Shown piece after piece: positions 33,889 to 42,239 of a stretch of 51,318 bases of DNA. Both the position numbers and the translations under genes were made by a program. Each line of letters starts with the position of its first letter. Positions within the stretch are counted from its first letter, which is position 1. The DNA lies in contig NZ_JAKGSG010000043.1 of NCBI RefSeq assembly GCF_021568775.1, positions 1-51,318 on the forward strand. Direction: 5' to 3'. The stretch is from Antribacter soli. Lineage in GTDB: Bacteria; Actinomycetota; Actinomycetes; Actinomycetales; Cellulomonadaceae. Below the pieces are notes generated by a model. The model was not told the origin of the DNA, made no database searches, and saw only the letters and a program-made list of their open reading frames with translations.

Positions 33889-35804
33889 GCGCCGGTGCCC
33901 GGCCCTGGCTCGGCGTGTACGCGGTCGACGATGCCGCACTTGCCGCGCTCGCCAGCGCGGGGCTGCTGCGCCGTGCGCGCAAGGACACGGTCGAGGTGGC
34001 CGCCGAGGACGCGAAGGGGGCGGAGCTCACCGTGAGCGGCTTCCGCGTCCGCCTCGACCGGCGCGGCCCGACGGCGGTGCGGTGCGACTGCCCGACGGCG
34101 GGCGTGTGCCAGCACATCGTCGCGGCCTGCCTCTGGGGCCGGGACCTGGCGGTCGCCCAGGCAGCGGAGAGCGCACCCGCCGACGTCCCTGCCGAAGGAG
34201 AACCTGCCGAGGTACAACGTGCCGAGGGAGAACCTGCCGAGGGAGAAGGCGCCGGACGAGAACGGCCCGCAGGCGCGCGCGCCGCGATCGTGCCGGCGTC
34301 CGCCCCGCCACCAGCTCGCCCGTCCCCGGCGCGGGCCGCGGCGGAGCGACGCCGCGCCGGGGCCCGAGCCGCGGCGCTCGAGGAGGTGCGGTCCACGGTT
34401 GCCCATCTCGTCGCCACGGGCCTGTCGCACGTCGGTCCGGGCGACGCCGAGGAGCTGCGCGCGCTCGCCGGCCGCGTGCGCGTCGCGGGTCTGGACCGGG
34501 TGCACGGCGTCCGGCTGGACGCCCTGGTCCGGACGGCGGCCGGCCTGGTCGACGACCTCGCCGGCCGGGACGACCAGGTCGACGAGGAGGACCTCCTGGA
34601 TGCCCTCGCCGAGACCTGGGGCCTGTGCGAGGCGCTGTCCGCGGACAGTGACCCGGGTGAGGCCGCGACCTCCGGCGCCGCGACCGCCCGCGCCGCGACC
34701 ACCGGCGCCACGACCACCGGCGCCGTGGCGAGCCGGAGCGCGACGACGGCGGACCACGACGAGACGGACCTCGGCCGGCTGGTGCCCCTCGGGGTGCGGT
34801 GGTGGACGGCGCCGAGCGGCTCGCGCGGCGTGGAGCTCCTCGGATGGGACCCGGCCGATGGGCGTGTGCGCAGGGCGGTGACCGGTCGGGCGTCGGGCAC
34901 GGACCCGTCGTTCCGGCGGAGCTGGGACATGCCGCTGCTGTGGGGCGTGTCGGCGGCCCGCTTGAGCTCGGGCCCGCTCGCGCTGAGTGGCGTGCGGGTC
35001 ATGCCGGACGGCGCGCTCGGCGCGGGCGGCAGCCCCCGCGTGACGGTCCTCGCCCCGGGGCTCGACGTGGAAGAGCTGCGCCAGATCGCGGCCGGGACGG
35101 CCCCGGGCCGCCCGGCGCGCGAGTCGGTCGGCTTCGGCCGCAGGCCGGCGCAGGTGCGGGTCGTCATGGTGCGCGACACGGGGACGGTCGGCGTCGACGA
35201 GGTACGGCAGGACGTCACCTGGACCGTGACCGGCGCGGACGGCGGGGAGATCGTGCTGCGGCTGCCGGTCGCGGAGGGCACGGCGTGCGAGACGCTGCTG
35301 TCGGTCGTCGCAGGCGGACGCACGGTCGTGGCCGTGACCGTGGAGCGGCGTGAGGGACGCGACGAGCCGGTCGGGTTGTTCGTCCGGGAGGCGGACGGTC
35401 GCGTCGTGCTGGTCAGCCCCACGCTCACGCCCGCCTGGTCGCTGGAGCGCGGCCGGTGGTGGGAGACGTGGCGCAAGCGGCTGGCACGTGTGTCGCGGCT
35501 CCGCGCGAGTGCCGCCGTCGTGGCGACCGCCACGGCGCCGCCCACGCCGGTGCGGCTCGTGTGCAACCTGACGCAGGACGTGCTGGTCGCCGTCGCAGCG
35601 ACCGGCCGCGCTCATCTGACGGCGCGTCAGCGGGCGGACGTCGAGCGCGCCCGCGACCTGGCACGTGACCTCGGGCTCGCCACGCTCGAGCGCACAACCG
35701 CAGGCCTGGCGAGCGGCACCGACGGCCTTACCCCGGACGACCTGCTCCGCGCGGCCTTCCTCGTGGGGCGGGCGCGCCAGGTGGCGGAGGTGGCCGGCGC
35801 CTGA
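33885..35804 (+). CDS. SWIM zinc-finger protein, YehQ type, with repeat-expanded linkers
   Basis: A 639-residue cytoplasmic protein starting at ATG 33885 in the ATGA overlap. The SWIM motif is C67-x-C69-x5-C75-x-H77 (VRCDCPTAGVCQH), predicted to bind zinc and nucleic acid or protein. Behind it is a disordered, Glu/Pro/Ala-rich stretch holding a 15-bp repeat (PAEGE type, 34188-34247). A second 15-bp repeat (ATTGA type, 34665-34724) lies before the C-terminal domain (about 285-639), which has WWTAPSGSRGVELLGWDPAD and is conserved in YehQ-like proteins but of unknown activity. It is the last gene of the operon, closed by a 10-bp hairpin shared with the convergent regulator gene. Confidence 0.88.
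   Translation: MSAGARPWLGVYAVDDAALAALASAGLLRRARKDTVEVAAEDAKGAELTVSGFRVRLDRRGPTAVRCDCPTAGVCQHIVAACLWGRDLAVAQAAESAPADVPAEGEPAEVQRAEGEPAEGEGAGRERPAGARAAIVPASAPPPARPSPARAAAERRRAGARAAALEEVRSTVAHLVATGLSHVGPGDAEELRALAGRVRVAGLDRVHGVRLDALVRTAAGLVDDLAGRDDQVDEEDLLDALAETWGLCEALSADSDPGEAATSGAATARAATTGATTTGAVASRSATTADHDETDLGRLVPLGVRWWTAPSGSRGVELLGWDPADGRVRRAVTGRASGTDPSFRRSWDMPLLWGVSAARLSSGPLALSGVRVMPDGALGAGGSPRVTVLAPGLDVEELRQIAAGTAPGRPARESVGFGRRPAQVRVVMVRDTGTVGVDEVRQDVTWTVTGADGGEIVLRLPVAEGTACETLLSVVAGGRTVVAVTVERREGRDEPVGLFVREADGRVVLVSPTLTPAWSLERGRWWETWRKRLARVSRLRASAAVVATATAPPTPVRLVCNLTQDVLVAVAATGRAHLTARQRADVERARDLARDLGLATLERTTAGLASGTDGLTPDDLLRAAFLVGRARQVAEVAGA
34188..34247 (+). repeat. 15-bp minisatellite (4 copies) in the SWIM gene
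   Basis: Four tandem units of the CCTGCCGAGGGAGAA type encode PAEGE, PAEVQ, RAEGE and PAEGE. Period is a multiple of three, so copy changes keep the frame. Confidence 0.85.
34665..34724 (+). repeat. Second 15-bp minisatellite (4 copies) in the SWIM gene
   Basis: Four tandem units of the GCGACCACCGGCGCC type encode ATSGA, ATARA, ATTGA and TTTGA, with a decayed fifth unit after them. It is unrelated in sequence to the first repeat. Confidence 0.85.
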
Positions 35805-35807
35805 CGC

Positions 35808-35835
35808 GAGCCGGGCCTTCCCGCGGGCCCGGCTC
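35808..35835. terminator. Bidirectional hairpin between the SWIM and GntR-TetR genes
   Basis: GAGCCGGGCC (35808-35817) pairs with GGCCCGGCTC (35826-35835) around an 8-nt loop. It starts 3 nt after the SWIM stop and overlaps the stop of the convergent regulator. Confidence 0.65.
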
Positions 35836-36721
35836 ACGCCCGCAGGAACACCGCGTACCCGTCCAGCAACCGAGCGAGGCCGAACTCGAACAGCGAGTCG
35901 AGCGTCAGGTCGATGCCCGTCGACATCGCCTCGGCGAGGTGCGGGTGGCGACGCACGTCGGTGACGGCCTGCAGCGAGGGAAGGGCGCGGTCCATCCAGT
36001 CCTCGTCGGACAGACCGGTGTCCTGGCGGGCCTGCTCGGCCGGCTCGACGTTCACCGCGACGCCGCGCACGAACTGGAACACCGTCACGGCCAGGTGCAT
36101 GCGCACGTCCACGTCGAGCCGGCCAGGTGTGATGTCGAAGGCGGCGAGCAGCGCCTCGGTGTGGGCGATCCCGTTGGCTGCCGGCTGCGGGCGGGTCATC
36201 GACATGGCGTGCGCGGCCCAGGGGTGCGCAGTGAACGCCGCCCACAGCGTCCGGGCGACCGTCTCGGCGCGGGCGCGCCAGCCGTCGGGCAGCGGGTCGG
36301 GCAGCGGAGACTCGCCGTAGACGGCGTCGAGCATCCGGGCCACCAGGTCCTCGCGGCTCGTCACGTGGCGGTACAGCGACATGGTGGGCATGCCGAGGTC
36401 GGTCGCGATGCGGCGCATCGAGAGGCCGCCGAGGCCGTCGGAGTCGGCGAGGGCGACGGCCGCCCGCACCACGTCCGCCGTCGTGATCCGGGCCGCGGGC
36501 ACACCGCTCAGGCGTGCCGCCACCACCGTGCCCACCCCGCGCCGGGCCTCGACGAGGCCGCGCCGGCGCAGCTCGTCGAGCACGCGCGTGGCCGTCGCCA
36601 TGGCGACGCCGTGCTCCGCGACGATGCGCCGCGTGGACGGGACGAGGTCCCCGGTGGAGAGGTCGCCGTCCTCGATCCGTGCCGCGATCAGGTCGGCGAT
36701 GCGCTCGTACGTGGTCGTCAC
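35834..36721 (-). CDS. GntR-TetR hybrid transcriptional regulator
   Basis: A 295-residue regulator with two DNA-reading modules. Residues about 1-72 (YERIADLIAARIEDGDLSTG, DLVPSTRRIVAEHGVAMATA) form a GntR-type winged helix. Residues about 80-130 (ITTADVVRAAVALADSDGLG, GLSMRRIATDLGMPTMSLYR) form a TetR helix-turn-helix, followed by a TetR-like ligand domain to the end. The GTG at 36721 has AGGAGGA close upstream. It is divergent from a flavin monooxygenase, which it probably represses until an aromatic or drug-like ligand binds. Such GntR/TetR combinations occur in actinobacteria next to monooxygenases. Confidence 0.85.
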   Translation of the reverse strand: MTTTYERIADLIAARIEDGDLSTGDLVPSTRRIVAEHGVAMATATRVLDELRRRGLVEARRGVGTVVAARLSGVPAARITTADVVRAAVALADSDGLGGLSMRRIATDLGMPTMSLYRHVTSREDLVARMLDAVYGESPLPDPLPDGWRARAETVARTLWAAFTAHPWAAHAMSMTRPQPAANGIAHTEALLAAFDITPGRLDVDVRMHLAVTVFQFVRGVAVNVEPAEQARQDTGLSDEDWMDRALPSLQAVTDVRRHPHLAEAMSTGIDLTLDSLFEFGLARLLDGYAVFLRA

Positions 36722-36737
36722 ACGTCCTCCTCCGCCC

Positions 36738-36753
36738 GGTGCACTGGTGCACC
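36738..36753. promoter_or_regulatory. Candidate operator for the GntR-TetR regulator
   Basis: GGTGCACTGGTGCACC has two perfect 7-bp arms 17 bp upstream of the regulator start. GGTGCAC recurs at 36781-36787 and GTGCAC at 36823-36828, and CGTAC-GGT-GTACG lies at 36831-36843 before the monooxygenase. Several related half-sites in a 165-bp divergent region fit a repressor with two DNA-reading heads. Confidence 0.55.
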
Positions 36754-36886
36754 TGCTCGCTGAGCCGCGCTTGCCGAGCCGGTGCACTACCACCGTACTG
36801 CCTGCACCTGGCTCTGCTGGACGTGCACTTCGTACGGTGTACGCAGCAGCCGGGCCGCGGGGGCCCGGCAACGAGGGGAGACCGAC

Positions 36887-38089
36887 ATGACCCACATCCT
36901 GATCTCCGGCGCGGGCGTCGCCGGGACGGCGCTCGCGTACTGGCTGCGGCGGTACGGGATCGACGTGACCGTCGTGGAGCGGGCACCAGGCCCGCGCCAG
37001 GGCGGCCAGGGCATCGACGTGCGCGGCGCGGCCCGCGACGTGATCGAGCGGATGGGCCTGACCGACCAGGTGCGCGCCGCCCACACGGGCGTGCAGGGCA
37101 TCCGGCAGGTCGACGTCGCCGGGCGCGTGCGCGTCGAGATGGGGGCGGACGCGTTCGGCCACTCGGGCGGCATCATCGCCGACCTCGAGATCCTGCGCAG
37201 CGACCTCGTCCGCATCCTCAGCGAGGCCGGCGACGGCGTCGAGTACGTCTTCGACGACACGATCACCGCCACGGAGCAGGAGGCCGACGGCGTCCTGGTC
37301 ACCTTCGGGCGGACGGGTCGCCGCCGGTTCGACGCCGTCGTCGGCGCCGACGGCGTGTTCTCCGCGACGCGGCGCCTGGCGTTCCCCGCCGCACGCCTCG
37401 TCGACGGCGGGTACCACCGGGCAGTGTTCACCATGGACGACGCGCCCGCGCTCGACGGCTGGGAGCTCATGTACACGATGCCGGCGGGGAACGGGACCAC
37501 CGGCGGGCGCAACGCCCTGCTGTATCCCGCGCACGGCGGGGCGCGCGGCATGGTGCACTTCGCCGGCGACCCGGTGCCGTACGACCGGCGGGACATCGAT
37601 CAGCAGAAGCGGATCGTCGCCTCCGTCTTCGAGGGCGAGGGCTGGTACCTGCCACGCATGCTCGACGCCATGTGGCGGGCGGACGACTTCTACTTCGACC
37701 GGCACGGCCGCGTCGAGACGCCGTGGCACGACGGGCGGGTGGCGCTGCTCGGCGACGCGTGCGCGGCGGGGTCCGTCGGGATGGGCACCACGATCGCGCT
37801 GGTCGGGGCATACGTCCTGGCCGGGGAGCTCGCCGAGGCGGGCGGCGACCCGCTCGCGGCCTTCCCCGCGTACGAGACGTTGATGCGGCCGTACGTCGCC
37901 GCGAACGTGCGGCCCCTGCCGGGCGGGGTGAAGGGCTTCCTGCCGTCGACCCCGCGGGCGATCCGCACGGGGCAGACGATGATGCGGTGGCTGCTGCGCA
38001 CCCCGTTGGGGCCGGCGATGATGGGCGGCATGGACAAGGCGGTCAGCGCGATCGACCTGCCGGACTACGCCGTGGAGACAGCGGCCTGA
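36887..38089 (+). CDS. FAD-dependent monooxygenase (PHBH / TetX-like)
   Basis: A 400-residue cytoplasmic flavoprotein. ATG 36887 follows GAGGGGAG. The N-terminus has the FAD-binding GAGVAG loop with VVERAPGPRQGGQGIDVRG, the DG motif VVGADGVFSATRR mid-protein, and the GD motif VALLGDACAAGS near residues 285-296, the three marks of group A flavin monooxygenases. The order and length resemble TetX-like and aromatic hydroxylases. The substrate is unknown; inactivation or modification of an aromatic compound or antibiotic is likely given the divergent ligand-responsive regulator. Confidence 0.88.
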   Translation: MTHILISGAGVAGTALAYWLRRYGIDVTVVERAPGPRQGGQGIDVRGAARDVIERMGLTDQVRAAHTGVQGIRQVDVAGRVRVEMGADAFGHSGGIIADLEILRSDLVRILSEAGDGVEYVFDDTITATEQEADGVLVTFGRTGRRRFDAVVGADGVFSATRRLAFPAARLVDGGYHRAVFTMDDAPALDGWELMYTMPAGNGTTGGRNALLYPAHGGARGMVHFAGDPVPYDRRDIDQQKRIVASVFEGEGWYLPRMLDAMWRADDFYFDRHGRVETPWHDGRVALLGDACAAGSVGMGTTIALVGAYVLAGELAEAGGDPLAAFPAYETLMRPYVAANVRPLPGGVKGFLPSTPRAIRTGQTMMRWLLRTPLGPAMMGGMDKAVSAIDLPDYAVETAA

Positions 38090-38132
38090 AGCGCCCGGGC
38101 CGACGTGGCTTCCCGTCGTCGTCGCAGCGGGG

Positions 38133-39137
38133 TCAAGGGGCGATCAGCACCTTGCCCCGGTTCGCGCCCGACGCGAGACAGCGGATCGCCTCCCGCACCT
38201 CGTCGAGCGCGAACGTGCGGTCCACGACGGGCGTCAGCGCCCCCGACGCGAGCAGCGTCCGCAGCGTCTTCAGGGACTCCTGCCGCGGCGGCAGCGTCAC
38301 CGACGCCGACAGGTGCCGGTCGACGACGGCCCGCGCCAGGAGCCCGGCGAACCGGGGGAGCGAGCCGAGCAGGCCGTGCCCGGCCGCCCCGTAGTGGTCG
38401 TGGCCGACGAGGGCGTAACGGCCGTCGGGCCGCAGGATCCGGCGCCAGGCCCGGTACGGGTGGTTCCCGGGGACGTCGACGACCAGGTCGTACCGCTCGC
38501 CCGCCCGCGTGACATCGGTGACCGACGCGTCGACGACGCGGTCAGCCCCGGTCACGCGTGCGAGGTCGAGCCGGGCGGGCAGGTCCACCCCGGTGACGGT
38601 CGCGCCGTATGCCTTTGCGATCTGCACCGCGAGGGTGCCGACCCCGCCGCCCGCGCCGTTGACGAGCACCGATGCGCCCGGTCCCGCGTGCCCGGCCGGG
38701 ACGTTGTTCAGCGCGATGAGGCCGGACGTGGGCACCGACGCCGCCTCCTCGAACGACACGTTCGCGGGCATCTGCGCGAGTCCGTCCTCGGGGGCGACGA
38801 CGAGCTCGGCATACGCGCCGCCGTTGCGCCACTGGTTGACCCGCAGGGTCTCGCCGAACACGGCGTCACCCGGCCGGAACCGCGTGACACCCGCGCCCAC
38901 CGCCTCCACGACGCCCGCGACGTCGGTCCCGGGCACGCGCTCGCGCGGTCGTCGAATGCCCGATCCCATGAGCCGCAGGGCGTACGGCCGGCCCGTCACG
39001 ACGTGCCACACGTCGGGATGCACCGACGCCGCACGGACCCGGACGAGCACCTCGTCGTCGGCGGGCACCGGCTCGGCCACCTCGGCGACGCGCAGCAGGT
39101 CGGGTGACCCGTAGGAGTCCTGGACGACTGCTCTCAC
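38133..39137 (-). CDS. Zinc-free MDR-superfamily NAD(P)H oxidoreductase
   Basis: A 334-residue medium-chain reductase. I choose GTG 39137 because AGGAGCG lies 8 nt upstream; a TTG at 39158 is possible. The N-terminal GroES-like part has the conserved HPDVW and VPGTDVAGVV stretches but no catalytic or structural zinc cysteines. The Rossmann loop is VLVNGAGGGVGTLAVQIAKA with GVDLPARLDLAR after it. The family reduces quinones or enones with NADPH. It is convergent with the flavin monooxygenase gene, 43 bp away, and may belong to the same detoxification neighbourhood. Confidence 0.87.
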   Translation of the reverse strand: MRAVVQDSYGSPDLLRVAEVAEPVPADDEVLVRVRAASVHPDVWHVVTGRPYALRLMGSGIRRPRERVPGTDVAGVVEAVGAGVTRFRPGDAVFGETLRVNQWRNGGAYAELVVAPEDGLAQMPANVSFEEAASVPTSGLIALNNVPAGHAGPGASVLVNGAGGGVGTLAVQIAKAYGATVTGVDLPARLDLARVTGADRVVDASVTDVTRAGERYDLVVDVPGNHPYRAWRRILRPDGRYALVGHDHYGAAGHGLLGSLPRFAGLLARAVVDRHLSASVTLPPRQESLKTLRTLLASGALTPVVDRTFALDEVREAIRCLASGANRGKVLIAP

Positions 39138-39265
39138 GGGGCGCTCCTGGCTCGGCAAGGGGACTGCGGTTGTCGTTGTAGGTCCACCCGCAACGCACGC
39201 TGCTGGCCAGGACAGACTACGGCCGCGGAGCGATGAGTCCCGGCGCGCAGGGCGGTCGGTACTGC

Positions 39266-39796
39266 ATGGAAACCAAGAACCTGGCCGGCCTCTACGACCT
39301 GCCGGTCATGGAGTGGGACGCCGTGCACGAGCGGCTCGAGCGGGGCTTCGAACAGGCGCCCGGGTCCGGCGGGCCCGACCGGCACACGTGCTGGCTCACG
39401 ACGATCAACCCGGACGGCACCCCGCACGTGACGGGCGTCGGCGTCTGGTATCACGACGGCGCGTTCTGGTTCACGGCGAGCCGCGCCAGCCGCAAGGGCA
39501 CCAACCTGGCACGGGACCCCCGGTGCGCGCTCGCGCTCGCGGTGCACGAGTTCGACCTCGTCGTCGAGGGTCGGGCGGATCTCGTCACCGACCGCGAGGA
39601 GGTCGCCGCGACGGCCGCACGGGCCGCCGAGGGCGGCTGGCCGGCCCGTCCGGACGAGTCGGGTGAGGCGCTCACCGCGGAGTACAGCGCTCCGTCGGCG
39701 GGACCGCCGCCGTGGCACGTCTACCGGCTGGTCGCGACGTCGGCGACGGGCGTGGGGACCGTGGAGCCCGGAGGGGCGACGCGGTGGACGTTCTGA
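39266..39796 (+). CDS. Pyridoxamine 5'-phosphate oxidase-like flavin/F420 protein
   Basis: A 176-residue split-barrel protein. ATG 39266 lacks a strong ribosome site. TCWLTTINPDGTPHVTGVGV and FWFTASRASRKGTNLARDPR are typical of the PPOX family, whose actinobacterial members mostly bind F420 or FMN and reduce small molecules. The C-terminus AGPPPWHVYRLVATSATGVG closes the barrel and dimer interface. The substrate is unknown. It is divergent from the MDR reductase gene, with 128 bp between the starts, so the two reductases may share regulation. Confidence 0.82.
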   Translation: METKNLAGLYDLPVMEWDAVHERLERGFEQAPGSGGPDRHTCWLTTINPDGTPHVTGVGVWYHDGAFWFTASRASRKGTNLARDPRCALALAVHEFDLVVEGRADLVTDREEVAATAARAAEGGWPARPDESGEALTAEYSAPSAGPPPWHVYRLVATSATGVGTVEPGGATRWTF

Positions 39797-39861
39797 GCCC
39801 GCATCATCCCGGCGGCGTGGCGGACTGGCCGCGGACCGAGGTCGTGCCTACGGTCGAGGGC

Positions 39862-40389
39862 ATGACCACCGCAGAGAGCCGGGTCGACCCGCCGATCGCC
39901 GCAGACGAGCTCAGCACCCTTACCGGGTTCCTGGACTACCAGCGGGACACGCTCCGCTGGAAGTGCTCGGGCCTCTCGCGCGAGGAGCTCGCGCGGTCGC
40001 TCGCCCCCAGCACGCTCACCCTGGGCGGCCTCCTCAAGCACCTGACGGTGGTCGAGGCCGGCTGGCTCAACCTGTCGTTCGCCGGCGGGTTCGCCCGGCC
40101 GTCGTGGCTCGAGCAGGTCGCCTGGGACGACCCGGACTGGAGCTTCAAGAGCGCCGCCGCCGACGACCCTGAGGACCTGTTCGCGTGGCTCGCCGAGACC
40201 CAGGAGCACTCCGCGCAGATCATCGCGGCGGCCGCTGACGGCCTGGACACGCTGTCCGCGGACGCCGGTGACGACGGCCGGCGCTGGTCCCTGCGCTCGG
40301 TCCTGTGCCACATGATCGGGGAGTACGCCCGGCACAACGGCCACGCGGACCTGATCCGTCAGTCGATCGACGGCGCGACCGGCGACTGA
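39862..40389 (+). CDS. DinB-like / DUF664 four-helix protein
   Basis: A 175-residue protein of the DinB-like superfamily. Conserved motifs are LDYQRDTLRWKCSGL near the N-terminus, TLGGLLKHLTVVEAGW with the first histidine, and a C-terminal MIGEYARHNGHADLIRQ supplying further histidines; such residues bind a metal in the helical bundle. Many actinobacterial members act as thiol-dependent (mycothiol or bacillithiol) transferases or are uncharacterised. ATG 39862 is 9 nt after a TACGGT -10-like box, with GAGGG before it, so a leaderless or short-leader transcript is likely. It stands 65 bp after the PPOX gene. Confidence 0.83.
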   Translation: MTTAESRVDPPIAADELSTLTGFLDYQRDTLRWKCSGLSREELARSLAPSTLTLGGLLKHLTVVEAGWLNLSFAGGFARPSWLEQVAWDDPDWSFKSAAADDPEDLFAWLAETQEHSAQIIAAAADGLDTLSADAGDDGRRWSLRSVLCHMIGEYARHNGHADLIRQSIDGATGD

Positions 40390-40469
40390 CCGCGGCGGCC
40401 CCCGCCCGGGCGCGGGGTCGTGCCGCAGCGGGTCCCGGGCGTGTCAGTGGCTCGGGGCAGACTTGCCGC

Positions 40470-42239
40470 ATGCACCTCGTCCTGGCCCGCGGCACCGCCG
40501 GCGCCGTCGGTCTCACGACGGTGCCCGACGACGGCGCGCCCCCCGGCCCGGCCGAGAGCCTCCCCGCGGCGCGCCTCGCCGGGGAGGTCGGGCGCCGGGA
40601 GGACGGCAGCGTCCGGTGGGTGTGGGACGACACGAACCGCTGGTACCCGGCGCTCCTGACCGACGGCGTGCGCGTCGAGCGGGCGCACGACCTGCGGCTC
40701 GCCCACGCGATCCTCCGGTCCTCGGCCTTCGCGGTGGGGACGGACCTGGCGCGCGCCCCGCGGGGACCGTGGGACGGCCTCGCGCCGACGCCGCCCGGCC
40801 CCTCGCCGGCCCTGCTGGCGCACGCCGGCGCGCGGCCCGAGGCGCTGTTCGACCTCGGCGAGATGACGGCGGACGGTGAGCGACCGGCGTCGGGCGGCGA
40901 GGAGCTGGAACCCGTGAGCGAGCTGCGCGCCCAGCTCGACGCCGTCTCGGGCAGCACCGAACCCGGGCGGCTGCGCCTGCTGCTCGCGGCGGAGTCGGCG
41001 GGGGCGCTGGTCGCGGCCGAGATCCACCACGCCGGCCTGCCGTGGCGAACCGACGTCCACGACGCGATCCTCACCGAGGCGCTCGGCCCGCGCCCCCGGC
41101 CGGGCGCGAGACCGGAGCGGCTGGAGGAGCTCGTGCGCCGCATCCGCGAGGCGCTCGATGCCCCGCCCACGCTCAACCCCGACTCCCACCCGGACCTGCT
41201 CAAGGCGATGGAGTACGCCGGGGTGGGCGCCCGGAGCCTGCGCAAGTGGGAGCTCGAGAAGCTCGATCACCCGGTGATCGCGCCGCTGCTCGAGTACAAG
41301 TCGCTCTACCGCCTCTACACCGCCAACGGCTGGGCGTGGCTGGACACGTGGGTGCGCGACGGGCGCTTCCGCATGGAGTACGTGGTGGGCGGCGTCGTGA
41401 CGGGGCGGTGGGCCTCCTCGGGCGGCGGGGCGCTACAGCTCCCGAAGAACGTGCGCCGGGCGGTGGTCGCCGACCCGGGCTGGCGGCTCGTCGTGGCCGA
41501 CGCCGCCCAGCTCGAGCCGCGCGTCCTCGCGGGGCTCGCGCGCGACGAGCGGATGGCCGCGGCCGGCCGGTCCGCGGACGGACAGGGCACGGACCTGTAC
41601 GCCGGCATCGTCGCGAGCGGAGCCGTCGAGACCCGCGAGCACGCCAAGGTCGGGATGCTCGGCGCCATGTACGGCGGCACCACCGGCGCCTCTGCCCAGG
41701 TGCTGCCCCGCCTCGCGAAGGCGTTCCCCGCGGCGATCGACCTCGTGGAACGCGCCGCCCGCGCGGGCGAGCGCGGCGAGGTCGTCACGACCTGGCTCGG
41801 CCGCAGCTCGCCCCCGCCCGGCGAGGCCTGGGCACAGGTGCAGGGACTCGCCTTCGAGGAGGGCTCCGGGGCCGACGCCGCCTCGCGCGCCCGGTCCCAG
41901 ACCCGCGCCTGGGGCCGCTTCACCCGCAACTTCGTCGTCCAGGGCACGGCCGCCGAGTGGGCGCTGTGCTGGCTCGCGTCGATCCGGCGGCGTCTGTGGG
42001 AGCTCGGCGAGACCGCGGACCCCGGTCAGGCGCCCGAGCCGTTCGCCCGGCGCCCGCACCTCGTCTACTTCTTGCACGACGAGGTGGTGGTGCACGCGCC
42101 TGCTGCGCTCGCGGACGTCGTCGCCGACGAGGTGCGGGCGGCCGCGACCGAGGCGGGCCGCCTGCTCTTCGGCAGCTTCCCGGTCCAGTTCCCGCTGAGC
42201 GTCGCCGTCGTCGACAGCTACGCGGACGCGAAGGGCTGA
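40470..42239 (+). CDS. Stand-alone family A DNA polymerase-like protein
   Basis: A 589-residue protein of the type annotated in actinobacteria as bifunctional 3'-5' exonuclease / DNA polymerase. The polymerase half has TGRWASS (311-317), motif A DAAQLEPR (344-351) where Pol I has DYSQIELR, motif B R389-x3-K393-x3-L397-G-x2-YG with Leu at the usual Phe, and motif C HDE (536-538). The two metal-binding aspartates are kept, so activity is possible. The N-terminal exonuclease-like half lacks clear DEDD motifs. A 5' nuclease domain is absent. ATG 40470 has CAGACT just upstream and no ribosome site, suggesting leaderless mRNA. The 3' end overlaps the convergent SulP gene by 22 bp. Confidence 0.83.
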   Translation: MHLVLARGTAGAVGLTTVPDDGAPPGPAESLPAARLAGEVGRREDGSVRWVWDDTNRWYPALLTDGVRVERAHDLRLAHAILRSSAFAVGTDLARAPRGPWDGLAPTPPGPSPALLAHAGARPEALFDLGEMTADGERPASGGEELEPVSELRAQLDAVSGSTEPGRLRLLLAAESAGALVAAEIHHAGLPWRTDVHDAILTEALGPRPRPGARPERLEELVRRIREALDAPPTLNPDSHPDLLKAMEYAGVGARSLRKWELEKLDHPVIAPLLEYKSLYRLYTANGWAWLDTWVRDGRFRMEYVVGGVVTGRWASSGGGALQLPKNVRRAVVADPGWRLVVADAAQLEPRVLAGLARDERMAAAGRSADGQGTDLYAGIVASGAVETREHAKVGMLGAMYGGTTGASAQVLPRLAKAFPAAIDLVERAARAGERGEVVTTWLGRSSPPPGEAWAQVQGLAFEEGSGADAASRARSQTRAWGRFTRNFVVQGTAAEWALCWLASIRRRLWELGETADPGQAPEPFARRPHLVYFLHDEVVVHAPAALADVVADEVRAAATEAGRLLFGSFPVQFPLSVAVVDSYADAKG

